Position numbers and translations under genes: made by a program
Notes under the pieces: model-generated
The model's input: only the letters and a program-made list of their open reading frames with translations
The model's database searches: none
What the model was told of the DNA's origin: nothing
Shown: positions 22,837-35,847 of the stretch, piece after piece
Layout: each line of letters begins with the position of its first letter
Position numbering within the stretch: position 1 is the stretch's first letter
Assembly: GCA_963966185.1 (NCBI GenBank)
Contig: CAWZYM010000076.1
Span: forward strand, 619,001 to 683,000
Length of the DNA stretch: 64,000 nucleotides
Reading direction: 5' to 3'
DNA from: Rhabditoides inermis
Lineage: Eukaryota; Nematoda; Chromadorea; Rhabditida; Rhabditidae

Positions 22837-25800
22837 GTGAACTGTGTCCAAGAGCATCTGTTCATCCTGCTTAGAACATTTCGAACGTTCCCCTATAATG
22901 ACATCTATTCGTCATCAATTATACACTGTATGTACAAATTTGAAAACGTTTGCATTGTAATGATCGAGCAGTCAAAACGGGAAGAAATATTTAATACATT
23001 CATCACAACAAGAGTGGACTGTGTCCAAGAGCATCTGTTCATCCTGCTTAGAACATCTTGAACGTTCCCCTATAATGACATCTATTCGTCATCAATTATA
23101 CACTGTATGTACAAATTTGAAAAACGTTTGCATTGTAATGATCGAGCAGTCAAAACGAGAAGAAATATATAATTCATTTATCAAAACAATGGTGGACTAT
23201 GTCTAAGAGCATCTGTTCATCCTGCTCAGAACATCTCGAACGTTTCCCTATCATGACATCTAATCGTCTTCAACTCTACACTGTCTGTACGATTTGAAAA
23301 CACTTACATTGTATTGATCAAGCAGTCAAAACGAGAAGAAATATATAATTCAATTGTCGAAACAAGGGTGGACTGTGTCCAAGAGCATCCGTTCAGCCTG
23401 CTTAGAACATCTCGAACGTTACCCTATAATGACATCTATTCGTCATCAATTATACACTGTATGTACAAATTTGAAAACGTTTGCATTGAAATGATCGAGC
23501 AGTCAAAACGGGAAGAAATATTTAATACATTCATCACAACAAGAGTGGACTGTGTCCAAGAGCATCTGTTCATCCTGCTTACAACATCTTGAACGTTCCC
23601 CTATAATGACATCTATTCGTCATCAATTATACACTGTATGTACAAATTTGAAAAACGTTTGCATTGTAATGATCGAGCAGTCAAAACGAGAAGAAATATA
23701 TAATTCATTTATCAAAACAATGGTGGACTGTGTCTAAGAGCATCTGTTCATCCTGCTCAGAACATCTCGAACGTTTCCCTATCATGACATCTATTCGTCT
23801 TCAACTCTACACTGTCTGTACGATTTGAAAACACTCACATTGTATTGATCGAGTAGTCAAAACGAGAAGAAATATTTGATTCATTCATCACAACAATGGT
23901 GGACTGTGTTCAAGAACATCTGTTCATCCTGCTTAGAACATCTCGAACGTTACCCTATAATGACATATACTTGTCATCTACTCTACACTGTATGTACGAC
24001 TTGAAAAAACTGCATTGTAATGATCGAGCAGTCAAAACGAGAAGAAAAATTTAATTCATTCATCACAACAAGGGTGGACTGTGTTCAAGAACATCTGTTC
24101 ATCCGTCTTAGAACATCTCGAACGTTCCGCCTATAATGACAGTTATTCGTCATCAACTGTACACTGTATGCACGCTTTGAAAACACTTACATTGTAATGA
24201 TCGAGCAGTCAAAACGAGAAGAAATAAATAATTCAATTATCGAAACAAGGGTGGACTGTGTCCAAGAGCATCTGTTTATCCTGCTTAGAACATCTCGAAC
24301 GTTCCCTTTTAATGGCATCTATTCGTCATCAACTCTACACTGTATGTACAATTTGAAAACACTTGCATTGTAATGATCCAGTAGTCAAAACGAGAATAAA
24401 TATTTAATTCAATTATCAAAACAAGGGTGGACTGTGTTCAAGAGCATCTGTTCATCCTGCTTAGAACATCTCGAACGTTACCCTAAAATGACATATACTT
24501 GTCATCTACTCTACACTGTATGTACGACTTGAAAACAATTGCATTGTAATGATCGAGTAGTCAAAACGAGAAGAAATATTTGATTCATTCATCACAACAA
24601 GGGTGGACTGTGTTCAAGAACATCTGTTCATCCTGCTTAGAACATCTCGAACGTTCCGCCTATAATGACAGTTATTCGTCATCAACTGTACACTGTATGC
24701 ACGCTTTGAAAACACTCACATTGTATTGATCAAGCAGTCAAAACGAGAAGAAATTTATAATTAAATTATCGAAACAAGGGTGGACTGTGTCCAAGAGCAT
24801 CCGTTCATCCTGCATAGAACATCTCGAACGTTCCGCCTATAATGACAGTTATTCGTCATCAACTGTACACTGTATGTACAAATTTGAAAACGTTTGCATT
24901 GTAATGATCGAGCAGTCAAAACGGGAAGAAATATTTAATACATTCATCTCAACAAGAGTGAACTGTGTCCAAGAGCATCTGTTCATCCTGCTTAGAACAT
25001 CTCGAACGTTCCCCTATAATGACATCTATTCGTAATCAATTATACACTGTATGTACAAATTTGAAAACGTTTGCATTGTAATGATCGAGCAGTCAAAACG
25101 GGAAGAAATATTTAATACATTCATCACAACAAGAGTGGACTGTGTCCAAGAGCATCTGTTCATCCTGCTTAGAACATCTCGAACGTTCCCCTATAATGAC
25201 ATCTATTCGTCATCAATTATACACTGTATGTACAAATTTGAAAACGTTTGCATTGTAATGATCGAGCAGTCAAAACGGGAAGAAATATTTAATACATTCA
25301 TCACAACAAGAGTGGACTGTGTCCAAGAGCATCTGTTTATCCTGCTTAGAACATCTCGAACGTTTCCTTTTAATGGCATCTATTCGTCATCAACTCTACA
25401 CTGTATGTACGATTTAAAAACACTTGTATTGTAATGATCGAGTAGTCAAAACGAGAATAAATATTTAATTCAATTATCAAAACAAAGGTGGACTGTGACC
25501 AAGAGCATCTGTTCATCCTGCTTAGAACATCTCGAACGATTCCCTATTATGACATATACTTGTCATCTAGTCTACACTGTATGTACGACTTGAAAACACT
25601 TGCATTGTAATGATCGAGCAGTCAAAACGAGAAGAAATATTTAATTCATTCATCACAACAAGGGTGGACTGTGTTCGAGAACATCTGTTCATCCTGCTTA
25701 GAACATCTCGAACGTTCCGCCTATAATGACAGTTATTCGTCATCAACTGTACACTGTATGCACGATTTGAAAACACTTACATTGTATTGATCAAGCAGTC

Positions 25801-26016
25801 AAAACGAGAAGAAATATATAATTCAATTATCGAAACAAGGGTGAACTGTGTCCAAGAGCATCTGTTTATCCTGCTTAGAACATCTCGAACGTTCCCTTAT
25901 AATGGCATCTATTCGTCATCAACTCTACACTGTATGTACAATTTGAAAACACTTGCATTGTAATGATCGAGTAGTCAAAACGAGAATAAATATTTCATTC
26001 AATTATCAAAACAAGG
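22837..26016 (+). repeat. 18-mer HOR, type B, copy 2 (3180 bp)
   Basis: Matches 11176-14355 at a shift of 11661, including the out-of-phase gaaaaaactgcattg monomer (about 24003) and the ttcgtaatcaatt variant. A few substitutions separate the copies, so it is older than the C/C duplication. Confidence 0.75.
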
Positions 26017-26460
26017 GTGAACTGTGTCCAAGAGCATCTGTTCATCCTGCTTAGAACATTTCGAACGTTCCCCTATAATGACATCTATTCGTCATCAATT
26101 ATACACTGTATGTACAAATTTGAAAACGTTTGCATTGTAATGATCGAGCAGTCAAAACGGGAAGAAATATTTAATACATTCATCACAACAAGAGTGGACT
26201 GTGTCCGAGAGCATCTGTTCATCCTGCTTAGAACATCTTGAACGTTCCCCTATAATGACATCTATTCGTCATCAATTATACACTGTATGTACAAATTTGA
26301 AAAACGTTTGCATTGTAATGATCGAGCAGTCAAAACGAGAAGAAATATATAATTCATTTATCAAAACAATGGTGGACTGTGTCTAAGAGCATCTGTTCAT
26401 CCTGCTCAGAACATCTCGAACGTTTCCCTATCATGACATCTATTCGTCTTCAACTCTACA
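26017..26460 (+). repeat. Start of a further domain I HOR unit, cut at the domain boundary
   Basis: Repeats 22837 onward at 3180 bp through the tctaagagcatctg monomer. After ctctacactgtatgtacaat (about 26455-26475) the following monomers are of the domain II type. Confidence 0.65.
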
Positions 26461-27782
26461 CTGTATGTACAATTTGAAAACACTTGCATTGTAATGATCG
26501 AGTAGTCAAAACGAGAATAAATATTTAATTCAATTATCAAAACAAGGGTGGACTGTGTTCAAGAGCATCTGTTCATCCTGCTTAGAACATCTCGAACGTT
26601 ACCTTAAAATGACATATACTTGTCATCTACTCTACACTGTATGTACGACTTGAAAACACTTGCATTGTAATGATCGAGTAGTCAAAACGAGAAGAAATAT
26701 TTAATTCATTCATCACAACAAGGGTGGACTGTGTGCAAGAACATCTGTTCATCCTGCTTAGAACATCTCGAACGTTCCGCCTATAATAACATCTATTCGT
26801 CATCAACTGTACACTGTATGCACGCTTTAAAAACACTTGCATTGTAATGATCGAGTAGTCAAAACGAGAAGAAATATATAATTCAATTATCGAAACAAGG
26901 GTGGACTGTGTCCAAGAGCATCCGTTCATCCTGCTTAGAACATTTCGAACGTTTCCCTATCATGACATCTATTCGTCTTCAACTCTACACTGTCTGTACG
27001 ATTTGAAAACACTTACATTGTATTGATCAAGCAGTCAAAACGAGAAGAAATTTATAATTCAATTATCGAAACAAGGGTGGACTGTGTCCAAGAGCATCCG
27101 TTCATCCTGCTTAGAACATCTCAAACGTTCCCCTATAATGACATATACTTGTCATCTACTCTACACTGTATGTACGACTTGAAAACACTTGCATTGTAAT
27201 GATCGAGCAGTCAAAACGAGAAGAAATATTTAATTCATTCATCACAACAAGGGTGGACTGTGTTCAAGAACATCTGTTCATCCTGCTTAGAACATCTCGA
27301 ACGTTCCGCCTATAATGACAGTTATTTGTTATCAACTGTACACTGTATGCACGCTTTAAAAAACACTTGCATTGTAATGATCGAGTAGTCAAAACGAAAA
27401 GAAATATATAATTCAATTATCGAAACAAGGGTGGACTGTGTCCAAGAGCATCCGTTCATCCTGCTTAGAACATTTCGAACGTTTCCCTAAAATGACATAT
27501 ACTTGTCATCTACTCTACACTATATGTACGAATGAAAACACTTGCATTGTAATGATCGAGTAGTCAAAACGAGAAGAAATATTTAATTCATTCATCACAA
27601 CAAGGGTGGACTGTGTGCAAGAACATCTGTTCATCCTGCTTAGAACATCTCGAACGTTCCGCCTATAATAACATCTATTCGTCATCAACTGTACACTGTA
27701 TGCACGCTTTGAAAACACTTACATTGTAATGATCGAGCAGTCAAAACGAGAAGAAAAAAATAATTCAATTATCGAAACAAGG

Positions 27783-27806
27783 GTGGACTGTGTGCTGTGT
27801 CCAAGA
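27783..27806 (+). other. 7-bp micro-duplication inside one monomer
   Basis: ggtggactgtgtgctgtgtcc stands where every other monomer has ggtggactgtgtcc. The extra gctgtgt looks like a replication-slippage duplication of ctgtgt. I saw it in only this monomer. Confidence 0.85.
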
Positions 27807-30547
27807 GCATCCGTTCATCCTGCTTAGAACATCTCGAACGTTACCCTATAATGACATATACTTGTCATCTACTCTACACTGTATGTACAAATTTGAAAAC
27901 GTTTGCATTGTAATGATCGAGCAGTCAAAACGAGAAGAAATATATAATTCATTTATCAAAACAATGGTGGACTGTGGCCAAGAGCATCTGTTCATCCTGC
28001 TCAGAACATCTCGAACGTTTCCCTATCATGACATCTATTCGTCTTCAACTCTACACTGTCTGTACGATTCGAAAACACTTACATTGTATTGATCAAGCAG
28101 TCAAAACGAGAAGAAATTTATAATTCAATTATCGAAACAAGGGTGGACTGTGTCCAAGAGCATCCGTTCATCCTGCTTAGAACATTTCGAACGTTTCCCT
28201 ATCATGACATCTATTCGTCTTCAACTCTACACTGTCTGTACGATTTGAAAACACTTACATTGTATTGATCAAGCAGTCAAAACGAGAAGAAATTTATAAT
28301 TCAATTATCGAAACAAGGGTGGACTGTGTCCAAGAGCATCCGTTCATCCTGCTTAGAACATCTCAAACGTTCCCCTATAATGACATATACTTGTCATCTA
28401 CTCTACACTGTATGTACGACTTGAAAACACTTGCATTCTAATGATCGAGCAGTCAAAACGAGAAGAAATATTTAATTCATTCATCACAACAAGGGTGGAC
28501 TGTGTTCAAGAACATCTGTTCATCCTGCTTAGAACATCTCGAACGTTCCGCCTATAATGACAGTTATTTGTTATCAACTGTACACTGTATGCACGCTTTA
28601 AAAACACTTGCATTGTAATGATCGAGTAGTCAAAACGAAAAGAAATATATAATTCAATTATCGAAACAAGGGTGGACTGTGTCCAAGAGCATCCGTTCAT
28701 CCTGCTTAGAACATTTCGAACGTTTCCCTAAAATGACATATACTTGTCATCTACTCTACACTGTATGTACGACTTGAAAACACTTGCATTGTAATGATCG
28801 AGTAGTCAAAACGAGAAGAAATATTTAATTCATTCATCACAACAAGGGTGGACTGTGTGCAAGAACATCTGTTCATCCTGCTTAGAACATCTCGAACGTT
28901 CCGCCTATAATAACATCTATTCGTCATCAACTGTACACTGTACGCACGCTTTGAAAACACTTACATTGTAATGATCGAGCAGCCAAAACGAGAAGAAAAA
29001 AATAATTCAATTATCGAAACAAGGGGGGACTGTGTCCAAGAGCATCCGTTCATCCTGCTTAGAACATCTCGAACGTTACCCTATAATGACATATACTTGT
29101 CATCTACTCTACACTGTATGTACAAATTTGAAAACGTTTGCATTGTAATGATCGAGCAGTCAAAACGAGAAGAAATATAGAATTCATTTATCAAAACAAT
29201 GGTGGACTGTGGCCAAGAGCATCTGTTCATCCTGCTCAGAACATCTCGAACGTTTCCCTATCATGACATCTATTCGTCTTCAACTCTACACTGTCTGTAC
29301 GATTTGAAAACACTTACATTGTATTGATCAAGCAGTCAAAACGAGAAGAAATTTATAATTCAATTATCGAAACAAGGGTGGATTGTGTCCAAGAGCATCC
29401 GTTCATCCTGCTTAGAACATTCGAACGTTACCCTAAAATGACATATACTTGTCATCTACTCTACACTGTATGTACGACTTGAAAACACTTGCATTGTAAT
29501 GATCGAGTAGTCAAAACGAGAATAAATATGTAATTCAATTATCAAAACAAGGGTGGACTGTGTTCAAGAGCATCTGTTCATCCTGCTTAGAACATCTCGA
29601 ACGTTACCCTAAAATGACATATACTTGTAATCTACTCTACACTGTATGTACAAATTTGAAAACGTTTGCATTGTAATGATCGAGTAGTCAAAACGAGAAG
29701 AAATATTTAATTCATTCATCAAAACAAGGGTGGACTGTGTGCAAGAACATCTGTTCATCCTGCTTAGAACATCTCGAACGTTCCGCCTATAATAACATCT
29801 ATTCGTCATCAACTGTACACTATATGCACGCTTTGAAAACACTTACATTGTAATGATCGAGCAGTCAAAACGAGAAGAAAAAAAATAATTCAATTATCGA
29901 AACAAGGGTGGACTGTGTCCAAGAGCATCCGTTCATCCTGCTTAGAACATCTCGAACGTTACCCTATAATGACATATACTTGTCATCTACTCTACACTGT
30001 ATGTACAAATTTGAAAACGTTTGCATTGTAATGATCGAGCAGTCAAAACGAGAAGAAATATATAATTCATTTATCAAAACAATGGTGGACTGTGGCCAAG
30101 AGCATCTGTTCATCCTGCTCAGAACATCTCGAACGTTTCCCTATCATGACATCTATTCGTCTTCAACTCTACACTGTCTGTACGATTTGAAAACACTTAC
30201 ATTGTAATGATCGAGCAGTCAAAACGAGAAGAAATAAATAATTCAATTCTCGAAACAAGGGTGGACTGTGTCCAAGAGCATCTGTTTATCCTGCTTAGAA
30301 CATCTCGAACGTTCCCTTTTAATGGCATCTATTCGTCATCAACTCTACACTGTATGTACAATTTGAAAACACTTGCATTGTAATGATCGAGTAGTCAAAA
30401 CGAGAATAAATATTTAATTCAATTATCAAAACAAGGGTGGACTGTGTCCAAGAGCATCTGTTCATCCTGCTTAGAACATCTCGAACGTTACCCTAAAATG
30501 ACATATACTTGTCATCTACTCTACACTGTATGTACGACTTGAAAACA

Positions 30548-33500
30548 CTTGCATTGTAATGATCGAGCAGTCAAAACGAGAAGAAATATTTAATTCATTC
30601 ATCACAACAAGGGTGGACTGTGTGCAAGAACATCTGTTCATCCTGCTTAGAACATCTCGAACGTTCCGCCTATAATAACATCTATTCGTCATCAACTGTA
30701 CACTGTATGCACGCTTTGAAAACACTTACATTGTAATGATCGAGCAGTCAAAACGAGAAGAAATATTTAATTCATTCATCAAAACAAGGGTGGACTGTGT
30801 CCAAGAGCATTTGTTCATCCTGCTTAGAACATCTTGAACGTTCCCCTATAATGACATCTATTCGTCATCAATTATACACTGTCTGTACGATTTGAAAACA
30901 CTTACATTGTAATGATCGAGCAGTCAAAACGAGAAGAAATAAATAATTCAATTATCGAAACAAGGGTGGACTGTGTCCAAGAGCATCTGTTTATCCTGCT
31001 TAGAACATCTCGAACGTTCCGCCTATAATAACATCTATTCGTCATCAACTGTACACTATATGCACGCTTTGAAAACACTTACATTGTAATGATCGAGCAG
31101 TCAAAACGAGAAGAAAAAAATAATTCAATTATCGAAACAAGGGTGGACTGTGTCCAAGAGCATCCGTTCATCCTGCTTAGAACATCTCAAACGTTCCCCT
31201 ATAATGACATATACTTGTCATCTACTCTACACTGTATGTACGACTTGAAAACACTTGCATTGTAATGATCGAGCAGTCAAAACGAGAAGAAATATTTAAT
31301 TCATTCATCACAACAAGGGTGGACTGTGTTCAAGAACATCTGTTCATCCTGCTTAGAACATCTCGAACGTTCCGCCTATAATGACAGTTATTTGTTATCA
31401 ACTGTACACTGTATGCACGCTTTAAAAACACTTGCATTGTAATGATCGAGTAGTCAAAACGAAAAGAAATATATAATTCAATTATCGAAACAAGGGTGGA
31501 CTGTGTCCAAGAGCATCCGTTCATCCTGCTTAGAACATTTCGAACGTTTCCCTAAAATGACATATACTTGTCAACTACTCTACACTGTATGTACGAATGA
31601 AAACACTTGCATTGTAATGATCGAGTAGTCAAAACGAGAAGAAATATTTAATTCATTCATCACAACAAGGGTGGACTGTGTGCAAGAACATCTGTTCATC
31701 CTGCTTAGAACATCTCGAACGTTCCGCCTATAATAACATCTATTCGTCATCAACTGTACACTGTATGCACGCTTTGAAAACACTTACATTGTAATGATCG
31801 AGCAGTCAAAACGAGAAGAAAAAAATAATTCAATTATCGAAACAAGGGTGGACTGTGTCCAAGAGCATCCGTTCATCTTGCTTAGAACATCTCGAACGTT
31901 ACCCTATAATGACATATACTTGTCATCTACTCTACACTGTATGTACAAATTTGAAAACGTTTGCATTGTAATGATCGAGCAGTCAAAACGAGAAGAAATA
32001 TATAATTCATTTATCAAAACAATGGTGGACTGTGGCCAAGAGCATCTGTTCATCCTGCTCAGAACATCTCGAACGTTTCCCTATCATGACATCTATTCGT
32101 CTTCAACTCTACACTGTCTGTACGATTCGAAAACACTTACATTGTATTGATCAAGCAGTCAAAACGAGAAGAAATTTATAATTCAATTATCGAAACAAGG
32201 GTGGACTGTGTCCAAGAGCATCCGTTCATCCTGCTTAGAACATCTCGAACGTTACCCTATAATGACATATACTTGTCATCTACTCTACACTGTATGTACA
32301 AATTTGAAAACGTTTGCATTGTAATGATCGAGCAGTCAAAACGAGAAGAAATATATAATTCATTTATCAAAACAATGGTGGACTGTGGCCAAGAGCATCT
32401 GTTCATCCTGCTCAGAACATCTCGAACGTTTCCCTATCATGACATCTATTCGTCTTCAACTCTACACTGTCTGTACGATTTGAAAAAACTTACATTGTAA
32501 TGATCGAGCAGTCAAAACGAGAAGAAATAAATAATTCAATTTTCGAAACAAGGGTGGACTGTGTCCAAGAGCATCTGTTTATCCTGCTTAGAACATCTCG
32601 AACGTTCCCTTTTAATGGCATCTATTCGTCATCAACTCTACACTGTATGTACAATTTGAAAACACTTGCATTGTAATGATCGAGTAGTCAAAACGAGAAT
32701 AAATATTTAATTCAATTATCAAAACAAGGGTGGACTGTGTCCAAGAGCATCTGTTCATCCTGCTTAGAACATCTCGAACGTTACCCTAAAATGACATATA
32801 CTTGTCATCTACTCTACACTGTATGTACGACTTGAAAACACTTGCATTGTAATGATCGAGCAGTCAAAACGAGAAGAAATATTTAATTCATTCATCACAA
32901 CAAGGGTGGACTGTGTGCAAGAACATCTGTTCATCCTGCTTAGAACATCTCGAACGTTCCGCCTATAATAACATCTATTCGTCATCAACTGTACACTGTA
33001 TGCACGCTTTGAAAACACTTACATTGTAATGATCGAGCAGTCAAAACGAGAAGAAATATTTAATTCATTCATCAAAACAAGGGTGGACTGTGTCCAAGAG
33101 CATTTGTTCATCCTGCTTAGAACATCTTGAACGTTCCCCTATAATGACATCTATTCGTCATCAATTATACACTGTATGTACAAATTTGAAAACGTTTGCA
33201 TTGTAATGATCGAGCAGTCAAAACGAGAAGAAATATATAATTCATTTATCAAAACAATGGTGGGCTGTGGCCAAGAGCATCTGTTCATCCTGCTCAGAAC
33301 ATCTCGAACGTTTCCCTATCATGACATCTATTCGTCTTCAACTCTACACTGTCTGTACGATTTGAAAACACTTACATTGTAATGATCGAGCAGTCAAAAC
33401 GAGAAGAAATAAATAATTCAATTATCGAAACAAGGGTGGACTGTGTCCAAGAGCATCTGTTTATCCTGCTTAGAACATCTCGAACGTTCCGCCTATAATA

Positions 33501-33811
33501 ACATCTATTCGTCATCAACTGTACACTATATGCACGCTTTGAAAACACTTACATTGTAATGATCGAGCAGTCAAAACGAGAAGAAAAAAAATAATTCAAT
33601 TATCGAAACAAGGGTGGACTGTGTCCAAGAGCATCCGTTCATCCTGCTTAGAACATCTCAAACGTTCCCCTATAATGACATATACTTGTCATCTACTCTA
33701 CACTGTATGTACGACTTGAAAACACTTGCATTGTAATGATCGAGCAGTCAAAACGAGAAGAAAAAAAATAATTCATTCATCACAACAAGGGTGGACTGTG
33801 TCCAAGAGCAT
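30548..33811 (+). repeat. Long segmental repeat, copy 1 (about 3.26 kb, 5300-bp offset)
   Basis: Matches 35848-39111 at a constant shift of 5300, about 30 monomers, with few substitutions (gttcatcttg versus gttcatcctg at 31874; gtgggctgtgg versus gtggactgtgg at 33262). Left edge at gaaaacactt versus gaaaacgttt; right edge where ccgttcatc gives way to ctgtttatc. Confidence 0.8.
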
Positions 33812-35500
33812 CCGTTCATCCTGCTTAGAACATCTCGAACGTTACCCTATAATGACATATACTTGTCATCTACTCTACACTGTATGTACAAATTTGAAAA
33901 CGTTTGCATTGTAATGATCGAGCAGTCAAAACGAGAAGAAATATTTAATTCATTCATCACAACAAGGGTGGACTGTGTCCAAGAGCATCTGTTCATCCTG
34001 CTTAGAACATCTCGAACGTTACCCTAAAATGACATATACTTGTCATCTACTCTACACTGTATGTACGACTTGAAAACACTTGCATTGTAATGATCGAGCA
34101 GTCAAAACGAGAAGAAATATTTAATTCATTCATCACAACAAGGGTGGACTGTGTGCAAGAACATCTGTTCATCCTGCTTAGAACATCTCGAACGTTCCGC
34201 CTATAATAACATCTATTCGTCATCAACTGTACACTGTATGCACGCTTTGAAAACACTTACATTGTAATGATCGAGCAGTCAAAACGAGAAGAAATATTTA
34301 ATTCATTCATCAAAACAAGGGTGGACTGTGTCCAAGAGCATTTGTTCATCCTGCTTAGAACATCTTGAACGTTCCCCTATAATGACATCTATTCGTCATC
34401 AATTATACACTGTATGTACAAATTTGAAAACGTTTGCATTGTAATGATCGAGCAGTCAAAACGAGAAGAAATATATAATTCATTTATCAAAACAATGGTG
34501 GACTGTGGCCAAGAGCATCTGTTCATCCTGCTCAGAACATCTCGAACGTTTCCCTATCATGACATCTATTCGTCTTCAACTCTACACTGTCTGTACGATT
34601 TGAAAACACTTACATTGTAATGATCGAGCAGTCAAAACGAGAAGAAATAAATAATTCAATTATCGAAACAAGGGTGGACTGTGTCCAAGAGCATCTGTTT
34701 ATCCTGCTTAGAACATCTCGAACGTTCCGCCTATAATAACATCTATTCGTCATCAACTGTACACTATATGCACGCTTTGAAAACACTTACATTGTAATGA
34801 TCGAGCAGTCAAAACGAGAAGAAAAAAAATAATTCAATTATCGAAACAAGGGTGGACTGTGTCCAAGAGCATCCGTTCATCCTGCTTAGAACATCTCAAA
34901 CGTTCCCCTATAATGACATATACTTGTCATCTACTCTACACTGTATGTACGACTTGAAAACACTTGCATTGTAATGATCGAGCAGTCAAAACGAGAAGAA
35001 AAAAAATAATTCATTCATCACAACAAGGGTGGACTGTGTCCAAGAGCATCTGTTTATCCTGCTTAGAACATCTCGAACGTTCCCTTTTAATGGCATCTAT
35101 TCGTCATCAACTCTACACTGTATGTACAATTTGAAAACACTTGCATTGTAATGATCGAGTAGTCAAAACGAGAATAAATATTTAATTCAATTATCAAAAC
35201 AAGGGTGGACTGTGTCCAAGAGCATTTGTTCATCCTGCTTAGAACATCTCGAACGTTACCCTAAAATGACATATACTTGTCATCTACTCTACACTGTATG
35301 TACGACTTGAAAACACTTGCATTGTAATGATCGAGCAGTCAAAACGAGAAGAAATATTTAATTCATTCATCACAACAAGGGTGGACTGTGTCCAAGAGCA
35401 TCTGTTTATCCTGCTTAGAACATCTCGAACGTTCCGCCTATAATAACATCTATTCGTCATCAACTGTACACTATATGCACGCTTTGAAAACACTTACATT
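32730..35500 (+). repeat. 7-mer HOR, 1237-1238-bp period, a little over two copies
   Basis: 32730-33811 matches 33968-35049 at 1238 bp, and the landmark cttgtcatctactctacac monomer recurs again at 35284 (1237 bp further). The tail of each unit carries the gaagaaaaaaaataattc monomer. Confidence 0.7.
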
Positions 35501-35847
35501 GTAATGATCGAGCAGTCAAAACGAGAAGAAAAAAAATAATTCAATTATCGAAACAAGGGTGGACTGTGTCCAAGAGCATCCGTTCATCCTGCTTAGAACA
35601 TCTCAAACGTTCCCCTATAATGACATATACTTGTCATCTACTCTACACTGTATGTACGACTTGAAAACACTTGCATTGTAATGATCGAGCAGTCAAAACG
35701 AGAAGAAAAAAAATAATTCATTCATCACAACAAGGGTGGACTGTGTCCAAGAGCATCCGTTCATCCTGCTTAGAACATCTCGAACGTTACCCTATAATGA
35801 CATATACTTGTCATCTACTCTACACTGTATGTACAAATTTGAAAACG

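Larger units (their letters stand above)
7148..26460 (+). repeat. 177-bp satellite array, domain I, right of the retrotransposon
   Basis: Continuous monomers with no other sequence. The domain is marked by monomers with aaaacgggaagaaatattt plus aatacattcatcac, by a five-A variant (tttgaaaaacgtttgc), and by the HOR periods 1591, 2121 and 3180 bp. The five classes can be told apart after the cgtt core: cccctataatgac, ccgcctataat, accctaaaatgacat, tccctatcatgac and cccttttaatggc. The acaaattt class is 177 bp, and those with acgattt, acgactt or acaattt are 176 bp. No gene is supported. Confidence 0.95.

Noticed and set aside
26627..26929. Minus-strand open frames of 64-100 codons recurring through the array
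   Set aside because: They are the reverse reading of the same monomers, repeat with them, and overlap the plus-strand frames. Nothing separates them from chance.
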